Source: Bacteroidia bacterium (GTDB taxonomy: Bacteria; Bacteroidota; Bacteroidia; J057). Taken from it: DNA of 64,000 nt. This document shows positions 26,616 through 35,740 of the stretch, piece after piece. Position 1 is the first letter of the stretch; each line of letters starts with the position of its first letter. Both the position numbers and the translations under genes were made by a program. Under the pieces are notes generated by a model. The model saw only the letters and a program-made list of their open reading frames with translations, did not search any database and was not told where the DNA came from. The stretch spans positions 1,674,001-1,738,000 of the forward strand of contig JAWKNO010000001.1 of the NCBI GenBank assembly GCA_041391665.1. The letters are read 5' to 3'.

Positions 26616-29600
26616 ATGGATATGGATACAACAAAGACCCAACTGAATACCCGGAAGCAGCTTGAAAACATCCTCAAAACCCGTATTCTCCTGCTCGATG
26701 GAGCAATGGGTACAATGATCCAGCGCTATAAACTGGAGGAGGCTGATTTTCGCGGTGAAAGATTCCAGCACCACCCCGGGCAACTGAAAGGGAATAATGA
26801 CCTTCTGTCTATTACCCAACCTGAAATCATAAAAGAAATCCATCGCCAGTACCTTCGGGCTGGTTCTGATATCATTGAAACCAATACTTTCAGTTCTACT
26901 TCAGTCTCTATGGCTGACTACCATATGGAAGATCTGGTGTATGAACTGAATTTTGCCTCTGCAAAAATCGCAAAAGAAGTAGCTGAAGAGTTTACCCGCA
27001 TGGATCCCGACAAACCGCGGTTTGTGGCTGGTGCCCTTGGCCCTACTACCAGTGCGGCTTCGCTTTCCCCCGACGTCAATGATCCGGGGTATCGGTCTGT
27101 AACTTTTGACGGACTGGTTGACGCTTACTACGAACAGGCGCGCGGCTTGCTTGACGGCGGGGCTGATATCCTGCTGGTGGAAACCGTATTTGATACGCTG
27201 AATTGTAAAGCTGCGCTATTTGCAATAGATACACTTAAGGAAGAACGCGGTCTTAAAGACTTGCCCGTGATGGTTTCCGGAACGATTACCGACGCCTCCG
27301 GGCGTACGCTTTCGGGGCAGGTCGTAGAAGCATTTTTTATCTCTATCGCACATGCCGATTTGTTTAGTGTGGGACTGAATTGTGCCCTTGGAGCCAAACA
27401 GCTTCGCCAATATGTAAAAGACCTTTCCCGTATCGCCCCCCTGCCGGTCAGTGCCTATCCCAACGCCGGACTACCCAATGAATTTGGCCAATACGACCAG
27501 TCTCCCGAGGCAATGGCCGGGCTGATCCGCACATTCATGGAAGATGGTATTATTAATATTGTGGGTGGATGTTGCGGCAGTACACCTGACCATATTCGGG
27601 CGATTGGCGAAGCGGCAATGGGTTTTGCTCCAAGGGTTATTCCCGCACAGCGCACCTTGCCTATGCTCAGTGGCCTCGAACCGCTGACCATCACAGCTGA
27701 GACCAACTTTGTCAATGTTGGAGAAAGAACCAATGTTACCGGCTCCCGTGCATTTGCCCGCCTGATAAAAGAAGGGAAATACGAAGAAGCCCTTTCTGTC
27801 GCCCGTCAGCAGGTCGAGGGTGGCGCGCAGGTGATCGATATCAATATGGACGAGGGGATGCTCGATTCCAAAGCAGCGATGGTCAAATTTTTGAACCTGC
27901 TGGCTGCCGAACCAGATATCAGCCGTGTGCCTGTGATGATCGACTCCTCCAAATGGGAGGTCATTGAGGCAGGCCTGAAGTGTATCCAGGGCAAGGGAAT
28001 TGTCAACTCAATCTCCATGAAAGAAGGCGTCGACAAGTTTATCGAACAGGCAAAAACAGTCAAAAAATACGGCGCAGCGGTAGTGGTGATGGCCTTCGAC
28101 GAAGTAGGGCAGGCAGATACCTTTGAGCGGAAAACGGAAATCTGCGCCCGCGCCTATAAAATTCTTACCGAGGAAGTTGGTATCAAACCCTGGGATATCA
28201 TTTTTGACCCCAATATTTTCGCAGTTGCTACCGGCATTGAGGAGCACAACAATTATGCGGTGGACTTCATTGAAGCTACCCGCTGGATCAAACAAAATCT
28301 GCCGTATGCAATGGTCAGCGGCGGGGTGAGCAATGTCTCTTTTTCCTTCCGGGGAAATGATGCAGTACGCGAGGCCATTCACGCTGTATTCCTTTACCAT
28401 GCGATCCGGGCCGGCATGGATATGGGCATTGTGAATGCAGGTATGCTTCAGATCTATGAAGATGTGCCCAAAGACCTGCTGGAAAAAGTCGAAGATGTGA
28501 TACTCAATCGCCGTGACGATGCCACAGAGCGACTGGTAGATTTTGCAGAAAGTGTCAAGCAGAGCGGTGCCACCCGCAAAGTCAACCTCGAATGGCGGGA
28601 AAAACCGGTCAACGAACGATTGACCTATGCATTGGTAAATGGAATCACCGAGTTTATAGAGATTGATACAGACGAGGCCCGTCAGCAGTATGTACGGCCG
28701 CTTCATGTGATCGAAGGCCCGCTCATGGATGGGATGAATGTAGTCGGGGATTTGTTTGGTGCCGGGAAAATGTTTCTGCCGCAGGTAGTGAAAAGTGCGC
28801 GGGTGATGAAAAAAGCCGTTGCGTATTTACTGCCTTATATGGAAGCTGAAAAAGAGGGTACGGAAAGCTCTTCCGCCGGGAAAGTTCTGCTTGCTACGGT
28901 TAAAGGCGATGTCCATGATATTGGTAAAAATATCGTTGGAGTAGTATTGGGCTGTAACAATTATGAAGTGATCGATCTGGGAGTAATGGTTCCGCTGGAA
29001 AAGATTCTCGATACAGCCGAAGCCGAAAAAGTGGACATTGTAGGTTTAAGCGGACTGATCACGCCTTCCCTTGACGAGATGGTTTTTGTAGCTCAGGAAA
29101 TGGAAAAACGTGGAATGAAACTCCCGCTTCTCATTGGCGGAGCCACAACTTCACGGATTCATACAGCCGTTAAAATCAACCCTCAGTACTCCGGTCCGGT
29201 CGTTCATGTACTGGATGCTTCCAAATGTGTACCCGTAGCGAATAAACTCCTCAGCGAGGAAGTTTCTCAACGGGAAGTGTACGCTCAGGAAATCAAAGCC
29301 GAATACGAACTGATGCGCGAAGGTCATTTGGCCAGATCCAAAGCCAAAACTTACCGCAGCCTTTCGGATGCGCGAAAAAACAAGTTCTCCATTGATTGGC
29401 GTAAAGGGGTGGCGCCAGCTCCGGCAAAGACGGGGGTGCAGGTGTTTAATCATTACGATCTCGCTGAAATCAGTACCTATATTGACTGGACACCTTTCTT
29501 CTATACCTGGGAGATGAATGGACAATTTCCCAAAATCCTCGACGATGCAGAAAAAGGTACAGAAGCACGCAAACTGTATGAAGATGCACAGGCAATGCTC

Positions 29601-30326
29601 AGCCGTATCATTGAAGAGAAATGGCTCGAAGCTCATGCGGTTATCGGTCTTTTTCCAGCTAATACCGTCAATGACGATGATGTAGAAGTTTATGCAGATG
29701 AGTCCCGTACGACATTGCTGACACATTTCTATAATCTCCGCCAGCAGGGCGAAAAGGCCGACGTGCCCAATACTTGTCTGTCAGATTTTATCGCACCCAA
29801 AGAAACAGGGCTTGCCGACCATATCGGGGCATTTGCTGTTACCGCAGGCATTGGTATAGAGAAAAAACTCGCAGAGTTTGAAGCCGATCACGACGATTAC
29901 AGCAGCATCATGCTCAAAGCGCTGGCTGACCGGCTGGCAGAGGCTTTCGCCGAACTAATGCACAAGCGGGTGCGCCGCGAGTTTTGGGGGTATGCCGCGG
30001 ATGAAAATCTCTCAAATACAGATTTGATCAAAGAGATTTACAAAGGCATTCGCCCCGCGCCGGGATATCCGGCCAACCCTGACCACACAGAGAAAGTTAC
30101 CCTGTTTGACCTGCTGAAGGTAGAAGAAAATACAGGTATCCAGCTCACAGAAAGTCTGGCAATGTTTCCGACTTCCTCCGTCAGTGGATTGTACTTCAGT
30201 CATCCTGAATCCCGGTATTTTGCCGTTGGCAAAATCACCCGTGAGCAGGTAGCCTCTTATGCAGCGCGCAAAGGCATGGAGGTTTCGCGTATGGAGCGGT
30301 GGTTGAGCCCGGTGCTGGGATATTGA
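26616..30326 (+). CDS. metH: Cobalamin-dependent methionine synthase
   Basis: Transfers a methyl group from 5-methyltetrahydrofolate to homocysteine through B12. All four modules are present. The homocysteine domain has zinc ligands C256 (GLNCALGAK) and C319/C320 (VGGCCGSTPDHI). The folate domain begins at about ETNFVNVGERTNVTGSRAFA. The cobalamin domain has the lower ligand H767 in VKGDVHDIGKNIVG, with a preceding helical cap. The C-terminal AdoMet activation domain has RPAPGYPANPDHTEK. Length (1236 aa) is close to the roughly 1227 of E. coli MetH, so the gene is complete. A reactivating flavodoxin system is not encoded nearby. The start MDMDTT at 26616 fits the promoter element at 26589. 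Confidence 0.98.
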   Translation: MDMDTTKTQLNTRKQLENILKTRILLLDGAMGTMIQRYKLEEADFRGERFQHHPGQLKGNNDLLSITQPEIIKEIHRQYLRAGSDIIETNTFSSTSVSMADYHMEDLVYELNFASAKIAKEVAEEFTRMDPDKPRFVAGALGPTTSAASLSPDVNDPGYRSVTFDGLVDAYYEQARGLLDGGADILLVETVFDTLNCKAALFAIDTLKEERGLKDLPVMVSGTITDASGRTLSGQVVEAFFISIAHADLFSVGLNCALGAKQLRQYVKDLSRIAPLPVSAYPNAGLPNEFGQYDQSPEAMAGLIRTFMEDGIINIVGGCCGSTPDHIRAIGEAAMGFAPRVIPAQRTLPMLSGLEPLTITAETNFVNVGERTNVTGSRAFARLIKEGKYEEALSVARQQVEGGAQVIDINMDEGMLDSKAAMVKFLNLLAAEPDISRVPVMIDSSKWEVIEAGLKCIQGKGIVNSISMKEGVDKFIEQAKTVKKYGAAVVVMAFDEVGQADTFERKTEICARAYKILTEEVGIKPWDIIFDPNIFAVATGIEEHNNYAVDFIEATRWIKQNLPYAMVSGGVSNVSFSFRGNDAVREAIHAVFLYHAIRAGMDMGIVNAGMLQIYEDVPKDLLEKVEDVILNRRDDATERLVDFAESVKQSGATRKVNLEWREKPVNERLTYALVNGITEFIEIDTDEARQQYVRPLHVIEGPLMDGMNVVGDLFGAGKMFLPQVVKSARVMKKAVAYLLPYMEAEKEGTESSSAGKVLLATVKGDVHDIGKNIVGVVLGCNNYEVIDLGVMVPLEKILDTAEAEKVDIVGLSGLITPSLDEMVFVAQEMEKRGMKLPLLIGGATTSRIHTAVKINPQYSGPVVHVLDASKCVPVANKLLSEEVSQREVYAQEIKAEYELMREGHLARSKAKTYRSLSDARKNKFSIDWRKGVAPAPAKTGVQVFNHYDLAEISTYIDWTPFFYTWEMNGQFPKILDDAEKGTEARKLYEDAQAMLSRIIEEKWLEAHAVIGLFPANTVNDDDVEVYADESRTTLLTHFYNLRQQGEKADVPNTCLSDFIAPKETGLADHIGAFAVTAGIGIEKKLAEFEADHDDYSSIMLKALADRLAEAFAELMHKRVRREFWGYAADENLSNTDLIKEIYKGIRPAPGYPANPDHTEKVTLFDLLKVEENTGIQLTESLAMFPTSSVSGLYFSHPESRYFAVGKITREQVASYAARKGMEVSRMERWLSPVLGY

Positions 30327-30376
30327 GGCTGACGGAAATTCTTTTTGCCCCTGGCATCAACCGAGCCTGTTAGTTT

Positions 30377-32290
30377 ATGAAGTTCATACAAAAATATGGC
30401 TGCTTTCTTTTCCTGGTTCCGGGCCTTCTGGGGTATATTTCCGGTACGGCTCAGAACGATAGCCTGCGGCTTCTTTGGTCCCGGATGCCTGCTGACACGC
30501 ACGCTGTCCGATGGCTTCACCACATGCTTCGGGAAGATCGTTTTTTACCTCCCGATTCGCTGTTCTCTTTTGCATCTGAAGGGGCAGCACTCGCTCAAAC
30601 GCTCAACGACAGGCAGGGGCTCGCGTTTATGCAATTGTATCAGGGGCTGGCAAATGCCTACCAGGGAGACTTTAATGTAGCACTGGCATTTTTTGAACAA
30701 TCTCTCTCGGGACAGATAGAAACCGGCGATACCCTTCAGGCAGGGAAAGTGTTGATCAATATGGGACTTGCCTATTATTACCTGGGCAACACCGGCCAGG
30801 CGCTGGTGCAGTATGAACAAGCGGCAGACTATCTTCGCAAAAGTGGCCAGGCGGATGCCCGCTTGTTTCACAACATCGCTATGATATACCGGAAGCAGGG
30901 AAAATATCTCAGAGCCGAAGAGTATTACCGGCGATCCCTGGTACTCAAACAGGAAGAAGGGGACTCTACCGGAATGGCAAACACATGGTTTAACCTGGCA
31001 ACGCTCTGGCACCAGCAGGGAAATCCGGATCAGGCTCTGGGTTACGCAAGACAGGCACTGCAGCACTATCAGTCAAAAGAAGATGCAGCCGGTGCAGCCG
31101 CCGCCTATACCGTCATCGGTGGTATTTTTATTGATATAAATCAGCCCGACAGTGCCGCGAAAGCGTTGAGCCGGGCAAGTGTTTATTTCTCCCAAAATCC
31201 TGATGCCGATTATGCAATGGAAAACCTTGCTGATAACGGACGACTTGCCGCTGTACGACAACAATGGCAGAATGCTGAAGCTTTTTTCCTGAAAGCACTT
31301 TCAAAAGCCCGAAGCCAGGGCCGTAAGGAGGAAGAGGCAGACATTCATCTCTATCTTAGCAGGGCACTCTATGAACAGGGGAAATATCAGACTGCTTATT
31401 CTCATTCCGATACGGCCAGATTGCTGGATGCCGAAATTAATGACGCACTCAAACTTTCCCTGACCGAGGAGATGCAGGCAAGATTTGAAGTTGAAGACGC
31501 AATCTACCAGCAAAAAATGCAGCAACTTACTTTCCTCCAGCATCAACGGATAACCCGTATATTATTCGCTTTTGCCGGGATCGTTATTATCTCCGTGCTA
31601 TTTTTTCTTTATCAAAAAAACCGTGTCAACCATATTCTCAAAGCCAAAAATGATGTCATTGCCCGTGCATTGAGTGAAAAAGAATTTCTCCTGAAGGAAA
31701 TCCACCATCGGGTAAAAAATAATCTACAGTTTATCTCCAGTCTACTGCGCCTCCAAACCCGCCACCTGGAAGATGATCATGCCAGAGATGTGCTTATGAC
31801 CAGCCGTAGTCGGGTGCTCGCTATGGCAATGGTGCATAGGCATCTGTATTTGGAGGATCAACTGACAACCGTGCCTGTAAATGAATACCTGGGACGGCTG
31901 ATTGACGAACTGGCAGCCATGCACATAAATGAGAATTGTAAAGTTTCTTTTCAGGTGGAAATCGAACCCATATCTTTGGATATTGATCAGGCTGTACCTT
32001 TGGGGCTGATTGTAAACGAACTGGTCATCAATGCCATGAAATATGCTTTTATTGGAAGGAAAACTGGAACGGTGAGTGTCTTGCTGAAACAAACGGAGCA
32101 TGAGCTTGTGCTAAATGTTGCGGATGATGGGGTAGGAGGAACAGAATTAGTGGAGGAAAATGACCGCACAGGTTTTGGCTACCGCCTTATTCAGCTATTG
32201 GCAGAAAAACTAAAAGCGAAGCTGACCATTTCCTCAGATCAGGGTATGATGGTAAATTTGGCTTTTCCCTTTACTGTATCTGCCCCATGA
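30377..32290 (+). CDS. TPR-type sensor histidine kinase (HisKA_2/HWE-like)
   Basis: N-terminal signal-anchor region (CFLFLVPGLLGYISGTAQ) and about six TPR repeats up to residue 370 (LFHNIAMIYRKQGKYLRAEE, ANTWFNLATLWHQQGNPDQA) would face the periplasm. One transmembrane helix lies at about 395-414 (RILFAFAGIVIISVLFFLYQ). The dimerisation domain has EIHHRVKNNLQFISSLLRLQ with the likely phospho-acceptor His444, the HisKA_2 pattern. The ATPase domain has LIVNELVINAMKYAFIG and VADDGVGG, and GFGYRLIQLLAEKLKAK. The stop overlaps the start of the response-regulator gene by 4 bases. TPR domains could bind an envelope protein as signal, which is inference. Confidence 0.9.
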   Translation: MKFIQKYGCFLFLVPGLLGYISGTAQNDSLRLLWSRMPADTHAVRWLHHMLREDRFLPPDSLFSFASEGAALAQTLNDRQGLAFMQLYQGLANAYQGDFNVALAFFEQSLSGQIETGDTLQAGKVLINMGLAYYYLGNTGQALVQYEQAADYLRKSGQADARLFHNIAMIYRKQGKYLRAEEYYRRSLVLKQEEGDSTGMANTWFNLATLWHQQGNPDQALGYARQALQHYQSKEDAAGAAAAYTVIGGIFIDINQPDSAAKALSRASVYFSQNPDADYAMENLADNGRLAAVRQQWQNAEAFFLKALSKARSQGRKEEEADIHLYLSRALYEQGKYQTAYSHSDTARLLDAEINDALKLSLTEEMQARFEVEDAIYQQKMQQLTFLQHQRITRILFAFAGIVIISVLFFLYQKNRVNHILKAKNDVIARALSEKEFLLKEIHHRVKNNLQFISSLLRLQTRHLEDDHARDVLMTSRSRVLAMAMVHRHLYLEDQLTTVPVNEYLGRLIDELAAMHINENCKVSFQVEIEPISLDIDQAVPLGLIVNELVINAMKYAFIGRKTGTVSVLLKQTEHELVLNVADDGVGGTELVEENDRTGFGYRLIQLLAEKLKAKLTISSDQGMMVNLAFPFTVSAP

Positions 32291-32913
32291 ATCACCCTAC
32301 GCTTTTGCATATTCTGGTTGTTGAAGATGACCCTGTCGTACGGGCTGACCTTACGGATGCCTTATTTTCTCTGGGGTACGCCTTTGTTTCTGAGGCGGGA
32401 GATGCTATTCGCGCCCGGGAAATGATGGAAAGTGATTTGCCCGATCTGGTTGTACTCGATATTCATCTGGGGACAGGGGAAGACGGCATTTCCCTCGCAC
32501 GTAGTATCAATGAAGAATACCGGATTCCATTTATTTTCCTTACGGCTTATTCTGACGATCGTACGCTTTCGGGAGTCAAGGAGACCTTGCCTGCCGGCTT
32601 TGTCTTAAAACCCTTTCACGAACAACGACTTAAAGCCGCCATCGAAATCGCCCATCACACCTATTACGCCGTCATCAGACCCCACTGGCAGAAAATTGAG
32701 GATATCAATGAACATGTAGCCGAACCACTTACTTCGCGCGAACTTGAACTGCTGGCCTTGCTTTGTGAGGGGCAGAGCAACCGCGAACTGGCGACCCGGC
32801 TACATGTGTCTGTAAATACCATTAAAACCCACCTGAAAAATCTCTACCTCAAACTGAATGTCAGAAACCGGGCTGAGACTATTGTCAGAATGAATGAGAT
32901 CATTTTGAGGTGA
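32287..32913 (+). CDS. Response regulator with LuxR-type helix-turn-helix
   Basis: Receiver domain at about 7-125, with acidic VVEDDP, phospho-acceptor D58 in LVVLDIHLGTGEDG and Lys in FVLKPFHEQRL. The C-terminal LuxR-type DNA-binding domain is at about 145-205: PLTSRELELLALLCEGQSNR, ELATRLHVSVNTIKTHLKNL, YLKLNVRNRAE. It is coupled to the TPR kinase by the ATGA overlap and is most likely its partner. The gene ends 4 bases before the convergent delta-60 protein gene. Confidence 0.93.
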   Translation: MNHPTLLHILVVEDDPVVRADLTDALFSLGYAFVSEAGDAIRAREMMESDLPDLVVLDIHLGTGEDGISLARSINEEYRIPFIFLTAYSDDRTLSGVKETLPAGFVLKPFHEQRLKAAIEIAHHTYYAVIRPHWQKIEDINEHVAEPLTSRELELLALLCEGQSNRELATRLHVSVNTIKTHLKNLYLKLNVRNRAETIVRMNEIILR

Positions 32914-32917
32914 ATTC

Positions 32918-34477
32918 CTATTGTTTCCTGATTTTACCTGAAATAAAACCTGACCCTCCCGAAAGTTCGATTATGTACAGAGAGGCCGGGAGTTCGGATA
33001 AATCGATTTCCAGCTGCTTTTCGGCATTTATGGTTTGAGCATACACCTGCCGCCCTGCGATGTCGCGCACTGTGAGCCAGTTCCATTTGCCTTCGGGAAC
33101 CGGGACAAAAAACCGGTCATGGGTCGGGTTGGGGTACAGGCCGAGTTTAATGCCGGGCAGGAGATCGCCGATAGATGTGGAAGCGTCCACGTCGTTGTGA
33201 AATCGCGCCAGTGCCAGATGGTTCAGGCCAGTGCTGGTATAAATTCCGCCCAGAATAATTTTGCCATCAGGCTGCAATGCCAGACTCTGTCCGTTGGCAT
33301 ATGTGCTGGCAAGGTCAACCCCCAGCCCCGAAAGCGCCAGTCCGTTGCTGCCAAAACCAGCGTCCGGACTGCCGTCAGTGTTATATTTCGCGACAAACAT
33401 ATCCCGTGCCCCGTTGATGGTAAGCTGCCCGGTAACGAGGATTTTTCCATCGGGCTGAATGCACATACTTCGGGGTGAGACAAAAGAACCCAGGGCGGAA
33501 GAGACTTTTCCATCCCCGCCGCCGAAGGCGGGGTCTGGGCTGCCATTGGTCAGAAATCTCGCCAGCAAGAGGCCTGAGTTTGTGCCAAAATTGGAGGGCT
33601 CATCAGCTGCAATGACGGGAAGCCCCCCGGAACTGATGCCGACATAAATCTGCGTAGGAAAGTCGTTGGAGGTAATCGTAGCGATGCCGTTGTTCCCAAA
33701 GCCGGTGTCTTTGGTCCCATTTGCGTTCAGTCGTCCGAGGATATAGTTTCCGTTGCCGGTGATGCCGCAAATATACATTTGCCCCGAAGCATCTACTGCC
33801 ATATTTCCGCCGCCGCCCCAACCGCTGAGACCAAGTGTCGTTTCTCCATTGGTACCAAACCCGGTATCAAGGGTTCCGTCAGATTCAAAACGACATGCCC
33901 CAAGATCCTGATTGGTAGTGCCTGTAGCGACAATTTTCCCGTCGGATTGCAGATACAGCGACAAAAGCTGATCGAAGCCCCCCCAGTCTTTTTGCACAAT
34001 TCCGGTTCCGCCAAAGGTAGAGTCAATATCACCATTGGGATGGTATCGGACCAGCAGCCAGTCGGCTATAGTATTGGCTGCACCGCCAACGATGATTTTG
34101 CCGTCTGGCTGGCGTATCGCTGCGTATCCATACTCCCGGTTGCTGCCGGGCACATCAGTATGAACGATTCCCGGATACCCCCACACCGGGTTCCCCAGCG
34201 TATTGTTTCTGCCAAAATTTGTATTTACGCTGCCATCAGCCTGGTACCCCAGCATCAGCAACTGCCCGCCAAATCCGCCATAGCGCTCTCCAACAGTGAG
34301 GATCGAACTGTCAGGAAGTACAAGAATGGCATTGGCCGTTGTGGTATAACCCGGATCAATATATAATTGAATGCCATCGCTGTCAAAACTGTTGTCAAGT
34401 GTGCCCGGCTGAGCAAAAGACAGGTCATGCAGCAGGATGAGAAGGGAAAATGAGAAAATAAAATATCGTACATTCAT
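32918..34477 (-). CDS. Secreted delta-60-repeat protein with type IX secretion sorting domain
   Basis: After a signal peptide (MNVRYFIFSFSLLILLHDLS), the body consists of about eight delta-60 repeats, each with a phrase like DGTLDTGFGTNG, NGTKDTGFGNNG or DGSPDAGFGSNG, linked to IRQPDGKIIVGG or IQPDGKILVTG. These form a beta-propeller. The last about 75 residues (LYPNPTHDRFFVPVPEGKWN, VYAQTINAEKQLEIDLSELP, SLYIIELSGGSGF) are a Por/type IX C-terminal sorting domain, so the protein is secreted and attached to or released from the cell surface. The sorting domain supports assignment of the organism to Bacteroidota. The function is unknown. Confidence 0.93.
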   Translation of the reverse strand: MNVRYFIFSFSLLILLHDLSFAQPGTLDNSFDSDGIQLYIDPGYTTTANAILVLPDSSILTVGERYGGFGGQLLMLGYQADGSVNTNFGRNNTLGNPVWGYPGIVHTDVPGSNREYGYAAIRQPDGKIIVGGAANTIADWLLVRYHPNGDIDSTFGGTGIVQKDWGGFDQLLSLYLQSDGKIVATGTTNQDLGACRFESDGTLDTGFGTNGETTLGLSGWGGGGNMAVDASGQMYICGITGNGNYILGRLNANGTKDTGFGNNGIATITSNDFPTQIYVGISSGGLPVIAADEPSNFGTNSGLLLARFLTNGSPDPAFGGGDGKVSSALGSFVSPRSMCIQPDGKILVTGQLTINGARDMFVAKYNTDGSPDAGFGSNGLALSGLGVDLASTYANGQSLALQPDGKIILGGIYTSTGLNHLALARFHNDVDASTSIGDLLPGIKLGLYPNPTHDRFFVPVPEGKWNWLTVRDIAGRQVYAQTINAEKQLEIDLSELPASLYIIELSGGSGFISGKIRKQ

Positions 34478-34577
34478 AGCAGGTATAATTTGTTACCTGC
34501 AATTTCATTCCGTCGGAATCCCCGTCCTTCACCCCAACGGGTGATTTTTACGCGCTTTATTCAGCCCGGCTTTCGCA

Positions 34578-34611
34578 CAAAAAAAAAGACCTTTCCTTCC
34601 GGAATGGCCTT
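34578..34611 (-). terminator. Rho-independent terminator for the DUF1761-like/VOC gene pair
   Basis: On the minus strand the stem AAGGCC-A-TTCC closes over a GGAA loop with GGAA-A-GGTCTT (one A-A mismatch, one G-U pair), followed by a run of T. It lies 45 bases past the stop of the minus-strand gene ending at 34656. Confidence 0.65.
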
Positions 34612-34655
34612 TAGTCTCAAAATACGATGATATTAGGAAAGTCTTAATGACCGTG

Positions 34656-35063
34656 TCATTCATATTTCCGCCAGCCGCCCAAAATAGCGCCGGTGGCCAG
34701 GAATGTCAGGAAAGTATTGCCCTGATCGATAAATGCCAGCAACGGCCGGAAAGCAAATACATCCTGTGTCAAAACCTGTGCGAAGAGAAACACAAACCAA
34801 AATAGTGCCGCAGTTTGTAATCCCTTGACTACAGAGTCAATATTTAGTTGTTTAAATAAAAATGCCATACCATACACAGTAATGGCTCCGGTGATAATAG
34901 CTATAATGTAAATACCCGGGCTCGCACCTTCCGCGTCAGCCAGTGTGAGTTTGTTTTGTGTCAGCCATTGTTCCTGAAAAATACCATACCAAACGGCGGG
35001 AATAATCATATGAACAGGAATGGCAGCTACAGCTGCGAGGTGGTTGATTTTCAGATTTCTCAT
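34656..35063 (-). CDS. DUF1761-like four-helix membrane protein
   Basis: 135 residues with four hydrophobic segments: about 9-27 (AAVAAIPVHMIIPAVWYGIF), 49-68 (IYIIAIITGAITVYGMAFLF), 80-100 (LQTAALFWFVFLFAQVL) and 115-132. The order, including WYGIF followed by a helical pair and a conserved W in the second half, is that of the DUF1761 family. No biochemical role is known for the family. It is 18 bases downstream of the VOC gene, so the two are probably one transcript. Confidence 0.75.
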   Translation of the reverse strand: MRNLKINHLAAVAAIPVHMIIPAVWYGIFQEQWLTQNKLTLADAEGASPGIYIIAIITGAITVYGMAFLFKQLNIDSVVKGLQTAALFWFVFLFAQVLTQDVFAFRPLLAFIDQGNTFLTFLATGAILGGWRKYE

Positions 35064-35081
35064 AGTAAATAGTATTAGTAG

Positions 35082-35447
35082 TTAGGCGGCCGATTCGTCC
35101 ATTTCAATCGCGCCGTGCATATTACCTTCAGTATCAAGAAAATATACCATAAAACCAACAGTAGGAATAACCATCTTATCTGCCACAATCGTACCACCTG
35201 CTGCCCGGATATTGGCAATGGTCTCGTCCAGATTGACCACACCTATGGTATTGACCACGGGCTGTGGCGGATTTGTGCGCTGGACCAATGCACCACTTAT
35301 GCCTTCTTCGGTCTTATCTCCAGTGATAGCCATCCAGTACGGTTGATCTCCCCATTGGGAAATTTGCCAGCCAAAAACATCACTGAAAAATTTGGATGCA
35401 CGCGTGGCATCATCAACAGGGATTTCGAAATGATTTACTCTTGCCAT
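35082..35447 (-). CDS. VOC-superfamily (glyoxalase-like) protein
   Basis: One compact beta-alpha-beta-beta-beta module pair of 121 residues: VNHFEIPVDDATRASKFFSD, VFGWQISQWGDQPYWMAITG, then VVNTIGVVNLDETIANIRAA, GGTIVADKMVIPTVGFMVYF. The His near the start (NHFEIP) and a Glu near the end (GNMHGAIEMDE) are possible metal ligands. These proteins bind or modify small hydrophobic or electrophilic molecules; the substrate is not evident. The GCTAATA direct repeats at 35483-35509 lie just upstream. Confidence 0.88.
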   Translation of the reverse strand: MARVNHFEIPVDDATRASKFFSDVFGWQISQWGDQPYWMAITGDKTEEGISGALVQRTNPPQPVVNTIGVVNLDETIANIRAAGGTIVADKMVIPTVGFMVYFLDTEGNMHGAIEMDESAA

Positions 35448-35482
35448 GATTATTAGGTGATTTGGTTTAGTGACTAAATATA

Positions 35483-35509
35483 GCTAATAATATTGGTAAT
35501 ATGCTAATA
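35483..35509. promoter_or_regulatory. Direct repeats GCTAATA with 20-base period upstream of the VOC gene
   Basis: GCTAATA occurs at 35483-35489 and again at 35503-35509, two helical turns apart, about 36 bases before the VOC start and within a 293-base AT-rich gap. The same gap holds no recognisable gene or tRNA. The arrangement suits a regulator dimer; this is inference. Confidence 0.3.
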
Positions 35510-35740
35510 TAAATTGCAAAATTTCTGTTTTAGCAAGTTTGACCATAGAAGCTATGAATCTGGTCAGGTTTTTTTTCGCTTTTCGTCCAATGAAGGAAAC
35601 AAACAAATCACACGGCGAAACGCCGGATTCAGGTTGCTGTTTCCCCCATTCGTTCTTTCATCAAAAAAAGCAATGAAACTATTTCGTAAATAGTCAAATC
35701 GCTCTTTTATCCTGGTTCTTGCACCTAATCCATTATCGCC

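Noticed and set aside
28008..28706. 232-codon minus-strand frame inside metH
   Set aside because: Antisense to conserved folate-domain codons of metH; no independent protein features.
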